NCBI GenBank assembly: GCA_965237965.1
Contig: CBDEGT010000003.1
Location: forward strand, 1,054,001-1,118,000
Source: UBA2988 sp965237965
Lineage (GTDB): Bacteria > Gemmatimonadota > Gemmatimonadetes > Longimicrobiales > Gaopeijiaceae
Length of the DNA stretch: 64,000 nt
Direction of reading: 5' to 3'
Notes under the pieces: generated by a model
What the model was told of the DNA's origin: nothing
Seen by the model: only the letters and a program-made list of their open reading frames with translations
Database searches by the model: none
In this document: in pieces, positions 44,777-52,346 of the stretch
Layout of the letters: every line of letters begins with the position of its first letter
Position numbering within the stretch: position 1 is the stretch's first letter
Program-made: the position numbers and the translations under genes

Positions 44777-44802
44777 CCATCCCCTATATTATGTGGGGAT
44801 GG
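44777..44802. promoter_or_regulatory. Inverted repeat over the integrase start codon
   Basis: CCATCCCC (44777-44784) and GGGGATGG (44795-44802) are perfect inverted repeats with a 10-base AT-rich spacer. The ATG of the integrase lies in the right arm, so protein binding or hairpin formation here would block translation or transcription of the recombinase. Confidence 0.5.
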
Positions 44803-46020
44803 TTACTGTAACGAACAAGGCCACTCCGCCGCGTAAAACCAAGCCCAAGGGCCGCCATCCAGACAAGGCCCTGTCGGCCGCCTTCGTGCGCACTGCCCCG
44901 CCTGGAAGACACGCGGACGGCAACGGTTTGTACCTCTTCGTCCAGCCGAGCGGAACCCGAAGCTGGATTCAGCGCCTGCTCATCCGCGGTCGGCGCCGCG
45001 AGCTCGGGCTCGGCAGCGTCGCGCTGGTCTCCCTCGCCGAGGCCCGGGAAAAGGCGCTGGCCAACCGCAAGCTGGCCCGCGAGGGCGGCGACCCGCTTGC
45101 CGAGAAGCGTCGTAGGCAGGGCGTACCGAGCTTCGCCGAAGCCACCGCGCGTGTGGTAGATACAGAAGCAAGCCGGCTGGCGAAATCGGGCGCACGGCCG
45201 CGAGTGGATCTTGACCTTCGAGCGGTACGCCTTCCCGCGCATCGGGAAGATGCCGGTCTCGGAGGTCACTAGCGCCGACGTGCTGGAGATCCTCGCTCCC
45301 ATCTGGCACGAGAAGGCGGACACCGCCCGGCGGTTGCGGCAGCGCATCCGCGCGGTGTTGGAGTGGGCGGTAGCGATGGAGTTCCGGATCGACAACCCCT
45401 GTGACCGGATCGACCCGGTCCTGGGTCCACAGCATAACGTTGTGCAGCACATGCGGGCCTTGCCGCATCGCGAGGTGGCCGCGGCCATCCGGACGGCGCG
45501 GGAATCGACGGTGCCGCTGGCCGTCCGGCTGGCATTCGAGTTCCTGGTGCTGACGGCTGCACGATGGGGTGAGGTGCGGTGGGCCGAGTGGACCGAGATC
45601 GATCGGGAGAACGGCGTGTGGACCGTACCGGCTAAGCGGATGAAGTCGAACCGGGAGCACCGGGTGCCGCTGTGTGGCCGGGCCGTGGAGATTCTGGACG
45701 AGGCACGGACGCTCGTGGAGGGAACCAGCCCGTTCTTGTTTCCCAATCGGGTCGGCAAGCAGCTCGAGGAGAAGCAACTGCGCCGGGTGCTCGGGAAGCA
45801 CAAGATCGCGGCCGTGCCACACGGCTTTCGCTCGAGCTTCCGCGACTGGGCGGCCGAGGAGACGGATCATCCCCGCGAGGTCATCGAGGCAGCCTTGGCG
45901 CACGTCGTCCAGAACAGGGTTGAGGCGGCCTATCGGCGTACGGACCTGTTCGAGCGCCGCCGCCGGCTCATGGGTGACTGGGCGGCCTATCTGAGCAGGG
46001 AGCCTGGGGCAGGTCCCTGA
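44799..46020 (+). CDS. int: P4-type tyrosine integrase with one frameshift
   Basis: The first half (ATG 44799) has the DUF4102 arm domain (GRHADGNGLYLFVQPSGTRS, RRRELGLGSVALVSLAEARE). The second half continues in another frame from KQAGWRNRAHGREW through TFERYAFPRIGKMPVSEVTS to the catalytic domain (TAARWGEVRWAEW with Arg, HGFRSSFRDWA, LAHVV, and the tyrosine in AAYRRTDLFERR). One surplus base near 45152 explains the break. Otherwise the protein would be about 405 residues with all catalytic residues. It marks a second integration event next to the broken conjugation genes. Confidence 0.75.
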
Positions 46021-46155
46021 TCGTTCAGATCCAACAATGCAGCCGAAGCGTCTCTCTGAACCACGCGCGTGTGCCGATGAATATGAAGGGTCGGGGAGTT
46101 ATTGCCTCGTCCTCCTCGATGCCCTAGCCGGAAGCCCATCAGCTTCTCCTCCTCG

Positions 46156-46464
46156 ATGCAGCTCAAGATGTTCTGGGGCATCTCGATGGCTGCTCTTATC
46201 CGGAAAGCAGCGAAGGATCTTCGCGTAATTCCCGAGAAACGGCATCGATATCTAATGATCGAACTTGGACGCGCCGGCTGGCGTAAACGCGAGCCCGTCG
46301 AGTCCGACCCTCCGATCGAGAGTCCGCAGACCATCTACACAGTGATCGAGGAGCTTCGGTCGACCGGGTATTCCGATCGCGAGTTGGCGTCATTGGTGCC
46401 GTGGTACGAGCCAGAGTTTCAGCTGCGGTTCCCGAAGGCGTCATCGATTCGCCTCGTATCGTGA
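46156..46464 (+). pseudogene. C-terminal fragment resembling HTH-ImmA/IrrE regulators
   Basis: This encodes about 100 residues ending with a helical pair (TIYTVIEELRSTGYSDRELA, SLVPWYEPEFQLRF) after GRAGWRKREPVESD. This matches the last part of ImmA/IrrE-type metallopeptidases attached to XRE regulators (the usual GWRKxEP and GYSxxxLA pattern). The HTH and HExxH parts are absent. It may be the leftover of the regulator of the following gene group. Confidence 0.4.
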
Positions 46465-46536
46465 AGCGTCCCGATAGCCACTCCCACGCACTGACGGCCG
46501 CCCGTTCTCGAGGAAAACCTTTGAGGGACTGAGGTA

Positions 46537-47085
46537 ATGGAAGGTTTAGCCGGTTACATCCTCACGGGCATCGTGAGCCTCGTGGTGGGCATACTGATCA
46601 CGCGATTTCAGCCCAAGGCAAAGCTTGTCTACTGGTTTCCGCATGTGGCCAACTTCGACATCGACGCCGATCCCGGTCCGCCCGTTTCTTTCCAAACCAG
46701 TGCACTCACCGTGCAGAATCTCGGGCGACGGGCTGCCGGAGACGTCCAGATCATCCTTTCGGGCGAGCTGGCCGACCTTCAAATGTATCCGATCATCCCC
46801 CACGAGGAGTACGTGAGCGAGGATGGTCACTTCGTTCTGACCATCCCTCGGCTGGCGCCGCAGGAGATCGTAAGCTTGCAGATCGTAGGGCTCGGCTACT
46901 TTCCGTCTCTCCTCAACCTCCGCTCCGATGCGGGAGTGGCGCAAAATGTTCCGGTCAAGATCGAGCGCATCTACCCAACATGGTGGACCGGCCCTCTGAT
47001 CGCTCTCCTCTTGGCTGGCCTCGGTGTAACAATCTATTGGGTGATTCGTGTCGCCGGCTTGGTGATCGGGCTGTTCGGTGAATGA
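46537..47085 (+). CDS. Two-helix membrane protein with an internal beta domain
   Basis: This encodes 182 residues. An N-terminal helix (GYILTGIVSLVVGILITRF) is followed by about 110 residues of beta-rich sequence (FQTSALTVQNLGRRAAGDVQ, IILSGELADL, LTIPRLAPQEIVSLQIVGLG) and a C-terminal helix pair (PLIALLLAGLGVTIYWVIRV, LVIGLFGE). The domain looks like a CARDB/immunoglobulin-like fold. No family is named. The spacing to the following DUF4238 gene (75 bases, filled by a micro-frame) suggests one operon with the DUF4238 and RelA/SpoT genes. Confidence 0.55.
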   Translation: MEGLAGYILTGIVSLVVGILITRFQPKAKLVYWFPHVANFDIDADPGPPVSFQTSALTVQNLGRRAAGDVQIILSGELADLQMYPIIPHEEYVSEDGHFVLTIPRLAPQEIVSLQIVGLGYFPSLLNLRSDAGVAQNVPVKIERIYPTWWTGPLIALLLAGLGVTIYWVIRVAGLVIGLFGE

Positions 47086-47086
47086 A

Positions 47087-47161
47087 GTGAGCGAGGGCCT
47101 ACGGGAGGAGGGTCGCTCTGACCCCGAACTCCGGCGGTTGCTGGATGAGGAGCGGAGGTGA
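47087..47161 (+). CDS. Candidate 24-codon coupling micro-frame
   Basis: GTG 47087 begins one base after the preceding stop, and the frame ends with a TGA at 47159-47161 that overlaps the next ATG by one base. The product (SEGLREEGRSDPELRRLLDE) would be a short charged helix. The exact fit between neighbours suggests translational coupling, but chance or a gene remnant is possible. Confidence 0.25.
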   Translation: MSEGLREEGRSDPELRRLLDEERR

Positions 47162-48138
47162 TGGAGGGACGTTCACCGACGGAAAGGCCGGGAGCATCGG
47201 AACCTCGCAAGCATCACTATGTGCCCGCCTTCTATCTCGCCGGCTTTACGGAGGAGGGCTCTCAGGACGGTAGGCTCCGCGCCATTGCCAAATCTGATGG
47301 TAGGATTTTCGGAGGAACGCCACGGACACTCGCCCATCAGCGCGATCTCTACAGGGTCGAGCACCAGGATCTCGAGCCCAACGCCATTGAGTATGCTTTT
47401 CCCCAGGTAGAGGGGCAGGTGGCCCCTGTGCTTGGAAGGCTCATAGACTCCTCGATTTCGGTCGACCCAGACGATGTAGCATTGGTGCTCAACCTGGTGG
47501 CGATGCTATCGATACGGGTGCCTGCCGTGCGGAAACTCTTCGCGTCCGTTATCGAGGATGTCGGTAAACAGTTTGCCAACGACCTCTTGCAGGATCCTGA
47601 CAAATATGAGCGGTTCCTGGAATCACAGCGAGAGCTAGGCATGGACACATCAGATTACCCAACCCTCAAAAAAATGAGGGTGGGGTGGGAGAGCGGAGGT
47701 CTCTCTCTCGAGGCGAATCAGACGTGGTTGACCTTGCAGGGATTGAAGGTCTCTCCAGAGATATATGACTTGCTCGCCAAGCGTAGTTGGATGATAGCGA
47801 CGTGTGATCCAACGGAAACCGGGCCGTTGATCACTTCCGATCGCCCTGTCTCGATTAGTTGGACGCGGGGAGATGTCCCTGCCTTCTATAGTCCTGGCTT
47901 CGCGATGCCGGACACTGAAGTCACCTTTCCGCTTGGCCGGCGGCACGCGTTGATTGGTCGCTGGGAAGATCAGCCCTCTCAGAGAGACATAGGCAGAGAG
48001 GGAGTAGCGATGCTAAACGGTCTGACGTGTCTTGCCGCAGACCAGCACGTGTACTCTGTGAGCGAGGACTTCTTTGCACTGGATCGCGATCAAACCGTCA
48101 TTACGGGCCAAAGCTTCATCGAGCGACATGGCCCGTGA
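47161..48138 (+). CDS. DUF4238 protein
   Basis: This 325-residue protein carries the DUF4238 signature: an N-terminal RKHHYVPAFYLAGFT and later a TGPLITSDRPVSISW strand block, with VTFPLGRRHALIGRW near the end. Members occur scattered in mobile and defence regions; their biochemical role is unknown, though the invariant histidines suggest metal or nucleotide handling. The ATG at 47161 overlaps a preceding stop and has a GGAGG site. It is followed 45 bases later by a RelA/SpoT-domain gene in the same direction. Confidence 0.75.
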   Translation: MEGRSPTERPGASEPRKHHYVPAFYLAGFTEEGSQDGRLRAIAKSDGRIFGGTPRTLAHQRDLYRVEHQDLEPNAIEYAFPQVEGQVAPVLGRLIDSSISVDPDDVALVLNLVAMLSIRVPAVRKLFASVIEDVGKQFANDLLQDPDKYERFLESQRELGMDTSDYPTLKKMRVGWESGGLSLEANQTWLTLQGLKVSPEIYDLLAKRSWMIATCDPTETGPLITSDRPVSISWTRGDVPAFYSPGFAMPDTEVTFPLGRRHALIGRWEDQPSQRDIGREGVAMLNGLTCLAADQHVYSVSEDFFALDRDQTVITGQSFIERHGP

Positions 48139-48178
48139 CGGGGCAGGGGAGCTCGTGAAGCTGGCCGAGGAGCTGTAG
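48128..48178 (+). CDS. Candidate 16-codon micro-frame between DUF4238 and RelA/SpoT genes
   Basis: ATG 48128 lies inside the last codons of the DUF4238 gene and the frame stops 5 bases before ATG 48184. The predicted peptide (ARDGAGELVKLAEEL) is an amphipathic acidic helix. Like the micro-frame at 47087 it bridges two genes and may couple their translation. Low certainty. Confidence 0.25.
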   Translation: MARDGAGELVKLAEEL

Positions 48179-48183
48179 GGGTG

Positions 48184-49212
48184 ATGGTCACCTATACCGA
48201 GTTTCCCGGCGGTTCCAAGTCACGCGTCAACAGCGCGGGCGAGGCGGTCCGGACCAACAAGGCCACCTATGCCGAACTTAGGACCATCGATGAGTGGAGG
48301 GCGGCGCACCGCGCGGTCCTGAATACGTTTCAAGCGATCCTGCGCGTCCGCACCCGCAAGAGGCCGATAGTGGTTGCCCAAAGGCACAAGCGACGGCGCA
48401 CGATCTTCGACAAGCTCCAGCGATTCCCCAAGATGCAGCTTGCTCGGATGGACGACGTTGCGGGGTGTCGTTTGATCTTCGAGAGCTTGGAGGATCTATA
48501 CGAATTCCGTGACGAATTCCAAAACGCGCGCTTCAAACACAGACGTCGTAACGACCTCGACAAGTACGACTACATCAAGAGACCCAAAGCCACCGGCTAC
48601 CGTGGGATACACGATGTGTACGAGTATGACGTTCGGTCGGAAGCTGGGCAGGCATTAACCGGCCTCAATGTTGAAATCCAGTACCGCACTCTCGTTCAGC
48701 ATGCTTGGGCTACGGCGGTGGAAGTGATCGGGCTCATTACGGAGAGCCAGCCGAAGTTTCGGCAAGGAGACGATCGCTACGAGAAGGCCATGGCACTCGC
48801 GAGTGAAATCTTGGCTCGGACAGAGGAGCAGCATACCGGGCCGTTCCCCGATATGTCTGGCCGCAAGCTGGTTGCACGTTTCCTCGCGCTCGACGAGGAG
48901 CTCGTTCTCTTGGGAACGCTTCGAGGCCTCAACGCGGCGGACGACGCAGTGTCGAAGAACAAGAATGCGATATTGATGTTCACAGAAGTGGCTGAGGGCG
49001 AGGACGACTTCGAGATACTCACGTACCGTGACGCGACCACAGCGGTGCGGGCTTTGTTCGAGCTCGAGAAGATGTGGCCTGAAAGAGATGTCGTCTTAGT
49101 ACGGGCGGACACCAATGCGGAGGTGAGGCTGGCGTTTAAGAATTACTTCTCAGACGCACAGGACTTCCTTCAAATGATCGACGCCGGCTGTATGCAGTTA
49201 TCGCGCCGGTGA
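48184..49212 (+). CDS. RelA/SpoT-domain alarmone-synthetase-like protein
   Basis: This 342-residue protein has a synthetase domain at about residues 55-190: RKRPIVVAQRHKRRRTIFDK, MQLARMDDVAGCRLIFESLE, KYDYIKRPKATGYRGIHDVY (the G-loop region) and the catalytic LNVEIQYRTLVQHAWATAVE. No hydrolase (HD) domain or TGS/ACT domains are present, so it is a small, synthesis-only type. A C-terminal 120-residue extension follows. Relatives in mobile DNA include toxic synthetases used against phage (CapRel/toxSAS), and the position at the end of a DUF4238 operon fits that idea. Activity is inferred only. Confidence 0.75.
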   Translation: MVTYTEFPGGSKSRVNSAGEAVRTNKATYAELRTIDEWRAAHRAVLNTFQAILRVRTRKRPIVVAQRHKRRRTIFDKLQRFPKMQLARMDDVAGCRLIFESLEDLYEFRDEFQNARFKHRRRNDLDKYDYIKRPKATGYRGIHDVYEYDVRSEAGQALTGLNVEIQYRTLVQHAWATAVEVIGLITESQPKFRQGDDRYEKAMALASEILARTEEQHTGPFPDMSGRKLVARFLALDEELVLLGTLRGLNAADDAVSKNKNAILMFTEVAEGEDDFEILTYRDATTAVRALFELEKMWPERDVVLVRADTNAEVRLAFKNYFSDAQDFLQMIDAGCMQLSRR

Positions 49213-49454
49213 GCAGTCCCACCCCACCCAGCCGCGGTGACAATAGCAGTGCCTTCTGTCACCGCTTGGACTGTGTCCCGAATGTGTCCCGAGAGGCGGC
49301 GAAAGGCGGCGGAACCCGAACAGAGCCCGGCGAGACTCGGCGACGAAATGGCGTAAGTAGGCGAAGTCCGCCGGTTTGGGCCCCCTATGCAGACTCTCGG
49401 TTCAACGTCTGAGCTGAATGCCGACGTTTCACGGGCCGTAGGGAGGGATCTCCC
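49213..49454. other. Junction stretch with direct repeats
   Basis: Contains two near copies of TGTGTCCCGA (49270-49290) and GGCGGCGAAAGGCGGCGGAA. The end of the RelA/SpoT gene and the beginning of a broken symporter gene lie on either side, so this may be the scar of an integrated element. No match to the tRNA-Arg 3' end is visible. Confidence 0.3.
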
Positions 49455-49700
49455 TTGGATTACGTCGCGGTAGCGACGATCGTTTTGTACCTCGGCGGCG
49501 TGACGGCCGTGGGGGCCTTCATGGTGCGGAGATCCAGGGGCCCCGGCGAATGGGCCGTCGCGGGGGGTGGCATGTCGGGCGCTCTCGTGGCCCTCGCTCT
49601 GGCGGGGAGCCGCATCGGGGGCGCGGGCACGTACGGCGTCGCGGGCGACGTGATCAACGGTGGCGCCCCATCGCGTCGCGTTCACCGAGGGGACAATTGA
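49455..49700 (+). pseudogene. Sodium:solute symporter N-terminal fragment
   Basis: The first 70 residues match the start of SSS-family transporters: one helix (VAVATIVLYLGGVTAVGAFMV), RRSRGPGEWAVAGGGMSG, and a second helix start (ALVALALAGSRIGGAGTYGV). The family has about 500-600 residues and 13 helices; this one ends in unrelated residues after GDVINGG. It was cut by the mobilisation remnants that follow. Confidence 0.6.
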
Positions 49701-49730
49701 CCGCTAGGCGGGCCGAGCCGCTGCTAAGCG

Positions 49731-49925
49731 CTAGGAACTGTAGTGTGTATCCCCGCCGCCGATGCGCGTAAGTTTGCGCAGTTCGCGCTTGAACACCACG
49801 AGGTTGGCGATCACCTCGACCGCCGAGGCGTTGGCGTTCGCCGAGCGAGCGAGCTGTCTCAGGTTGTTGCCGATGCGGGTGACCTGCTGAGTGCGCTCGC
49901 TCTCGACGTCGGCCCGCCCGCGCTA
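49731..49925 (-). pseudogene. MobC-like mobilisation protein fragment
   Basis: The reverse strand frame ending at 49731 encodes QQVTRIGNNLRQLARSANAN then VEVIANLVVFKRELRKLT, the typical C-terminal helix of MobC accessory proteins (IGNNLNQLAR pattern). The N-terminal half (about 50 residues) is missing; upstream the sequence becomes AT-rich at 49925-50015. Confidence 0.55.
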
Positions 49926-50362
49926 CGAAGAGAACTTACATATCCAAAGTGATATTCAATTGAGTCGTTATTCTATAAGTTAAGATTTAACAATAAGTTA
50001 CAGTTACACATAAGCGGACGGAGTGACGCTGGGGGTGATCGCATCCTGCTTGTGTTCGGTCACGCCGGTGAGGCCGGGGGTCATCAGCTTTGGTCCTGAC
50101 CTGCTTGATTTCGTGAGCTGTCATTCACGAAGCGCTGAATTGGCTATTCGATAACTGCTCTCTGGACGAGAGGCTCAACGTCGAGATAAGCGGCAACGTC
50201 GCCGAGTACTTCGGACAGTTCGAGCCGGTTCAATAGCGCCCAAGACCTTCGTCGATGCTCGTAGCGTCCGGGCTGATTCCCGCTGCCGGGACTCCCTCTA
50301 CCGGCTGGGACCATGATCCCGGTCCGGCCCGTGCTGCCTCGTCATTTCCACCAGCCGCCTCG
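49926..50362. other. AT-rich junction and gene end of unknown origin
   Basis: 49930-50015 is strongly AT-rich, unlike the surrounding DNA. Forward-strand 50121-50236 reads as a possible protein end (HEALNWLFDNCSLDERLNVE, then GNVAEYFGQFEPVQ and a stop) with no start. No complete gene is seen. Confidence 0.3.
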
Positions 50363-50554
50363 TCACCTCCACCTGATGCCTTGCCCTGCGCCGTAGGTCC
50401 CGGAGTATCCGGTCAAGTCGGTCACCTGCGCGCTCAGCCGCTCGACCTGCCGCCGCAAGGCTTCGACGTGCTCGGAGTGCCGCCGCTGTTCCGTCTCGTA
50501 CTGCGCGGACAACCTCTCCAAGGCGGCCGTCAGTTGCCGTTCCAAGTCGGTCAC
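50363..50554 (-). pseudogene. MbeD/MobD-like mobilisation protein, second copy
   Basis: A GTG start at 50554 gives LERQLTAALERLSAQYETEQ, then RRHSEHVEALRRQVERLSAQ, closely related to the protein at 37715 but in opposite orientation. After about residue 45 the tail (YSGTYGAGQGIRWR) diverges, which suggests a shift or truncated end. It directly follows a relaxase-like tail. Confidence 0.5.
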
Positions 50555-50566
50555 GCAGCTCCCTCC

Positions 50567-50650
50567 TCACTCTCTCGACAGCTTCAAGTAGGGCCGCTCG
50601 TCCATCGTGAAGGCCGGACGGACCGGTGTGCGGGTGCGTTCACGCCCCCC
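50567..50650 (-). pseudogene. Relaxase C-terminal tail remnant
   Basis: The last residues of the frame ending at 50567 (FTMDERPYLKLSRE) repeat the end of the relaxase-like tail at 37705 (WRVDERPALKLSNE), and the MbeD-like start follows at the same short distance. Upstream no relaxase sequence is recognisable, so only the very end of the gene survives. Confidence 0.4.
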
Positions 50651-50999
50651 AGACCGGGAGAGGGGCAGGGTCCCGCGCCGTCGCCAGGGCTTTGGCTGGA
50701 TCCGGGGGAGCTTCCGGAGCCTTCGATCGTTACACGCTACAAGCCCCCTCCCGCTATCCGGGGTCCGTAGCCGGGGGAGCGGGTCCCATCGGCTCAATAG
50801 CCCCGGCGTACTTCCGTCCGCTCTTCCGCCAGCGGGGCGAATCCGCTCGCAAAACTCGCTCGCCTCCCTCTCCGGACGGCGGATAACGGAGGGGGCCCTA
50901 CCGCTCTCCGTTCGGTGTCACGCCATGACAGAGCGTGACAGGCGACCGCCGATCCCGCGCGGGCTGTTTACTTTTGTTGACCTTCGGACGCGCCGTCAC

Positions 51000-51043
51000 G
51001 GGGGATCGAAGGGGGGGGGGCGAAGCCACCCCTTCGATCCCCC
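51000..51043. repeat. 15-bp perfect inverted repeat
   Basis: GGGGGATCGAAGGGG (51000-51014) is mirrored exactly by CCCCTTCGATCCCCC (51029-51043), with a 14-base G-rich loop. A similar motif (CTTCGATCCCC) recurs at 63672 and a related G-run near 63970. It resembles the stem-loops of transfer origins. Confidence 0.6.
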
Positions 51044-51183
51044 AGCTTCCCGCGCCGCTGCCGCCCGGCAGCGGGCGGGCGAGGTGCGCCGCCCCCCGAA
51101 CCCCCCTGCCGGTGCGCTGATGGCTGATCGCCGCACGGCACCGCCGCCACCGGCGCTCGATGGCCTTCCCGCGAGGGATCATT

Positions 51184-51282
51184 GGAACGGGAGCGACCCC
51201 TGGAGGGCGGGGGCAGCGTGTGAAAACACGCAGGGCCCCGCGCCCGTACCAAGCCCTCGGCTTGGGGGGTCGCTCCCGTTCC
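51184..51282. repeat. 17-bp perfect inverted repeat, oriT-like
   Basis: GGAACGGGAGCGACCCC (51184-51200) and GGGGTCGCTCCCGTTCC (51266-51282) pair perfectly over a 65-base loop. The loop holds two smaller hairpins (CGTGT/ACACG and CCAAGC/GCTTGG). Position beside relaxase, MbeD- and MobC-like remnants suggests a transfer origin or an element end. Confidence 0.55.
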
Positions 51283-51449
51283 GGTCGGTGCCGCCCGTTC
51301 GGCGCTGACCGGCCTGGCCGCAGAAGCGTAAGATGCGACCGCGCCAGCGGATACGCAGGAAGTCCCGTGTGAATCGCTGCCTGAGCAAAGTGTGAATCGA
51401 CCCCCCGTGTTGTTTTCACGTTCCAGTTGTGGCATGACACGCAAGCTTG

Positions 51450-52046
51450 TCAACGGAAATGCACCCCGGAAAGGCACACCGTTTGCCAGGTGCTGCCTCC
51501 GTGGATCAGCCCGCAGCCGGCCTGCTGGCGTGCCTGTCTTCTCAACTCAAGGATTCGGTCGAGTCCGTACTGCAGGCTGCCGTATTTCTCCTCGAGCAGC
51601 CGGTTATCCCCTTGAAGTATGGCTTGCTCGATCCGGGCGGTTTCGCGTCTGGCTGTGGCGTCGAGTTCGGAAAGGCCGGATGCTCGGGCCCGGTTGTCGA
51701 ACATCGTCCGGACCCGTTGCAGGTCTGTCCGAGTCCGGGCGACGGCCCCGACTCCGATCCGGCGGCCGCGCCCCCTGAGTGCCTTCCCGAGGCGGCGGTC
51801 CGCCGTGCCACAGGAGTGGAGCGCCATGGCGGTCTCGTCGAGGGCGATCCAGGCGGCCCGGTGCCCCGTCCAGCCGAAGGACTCTGGCGCGGTTTCGCGT
51901 CCCCGGGGATGGGCAATCATCGCGGCTCCGTCTTCCTGGTCCCTAGCTATGGCGTCCATGTAGACGGACGGATCATGACGAGGATCCCGGTCCTGCAACG
52001 CGCCCGCCTGCGCCTGCTCGAACGTCTTCAGAGTCTCCCTATCCAT
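51450..52046 (-). CDS. Helical hypothetical protein of the mobile region
   Basis: This encodes 198 residues, mostly charged helix: LKTFEQAQAGALQDRDPRHD, RTRTDLQRVRTMFDNRARAS, TARRETARIEQAILQGDNRL and YGLDRILELRRQARQQAG. The N-terminal third looks globular (AAWIALDETAMALHSCGTAD). No signal peptide. I do not recognise a family; a conjugation accessory role is possible from its neighbours only. The last 20 residues may be a read-through tail. Confidence 0.4.
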   Translation of the reverse strand: MDRETLKTFEQAQAGALQDRDPRHDPSVYMDAIARDQEDGAAMIAHPRGRETAPESFGWTGHRAAWIALDETAMALHSCGTADRRLGKALRGRGRRIGVGAVARTRTDLQRVRTMFDNRARASGLSELDATARRETARIEQAILQGDNRLLEEKYGSLQYGLDRILELRRQARQQAGCGLIHGGSTWQTVCLSGVHFR

Positions 52047-52190
52047 TGCATTGAGGGGCCCGCTTCACGCGGTGTCAACCACGGAAGGCGGGGCGTTATC
52101 CCAGGAGGTCCCCCCAAGTACCAGAAGCGGACTAGGCTCTGCCAGAGGACGTGCTCGAGAGCCTGAGCAGCGCCTCAATCGTGGTCGGTC

Positions 52191-52346
52191 GTGAGGCGGC
52201 CTACCAGGAACAGTTCCCAGCCCTGGAAGATCAGCGCGGGCCTCACCACTGCCCTCGCCGACACGGCGATCCTCCTTGCCGTGCGTCGCTTCGAGTACCC
52301 GGCGCCGTTCTGGCCGCTGATCCTTGCCCGACTCCGGTGCGAGTGA
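52191..52346 (+). pseudogene. Short frame ended by the IS256 copy
   Basis: From GTG 52191 the frame reads ISAGLTTALADTAILLAVRR then FEYPAPFWPLILARLR, a possible membrane helix. The stop codon (TGA, 52344-52346) lies at the IS junction. The element probably landed in this gene. The parent is unknown. Confidence 0.3.
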
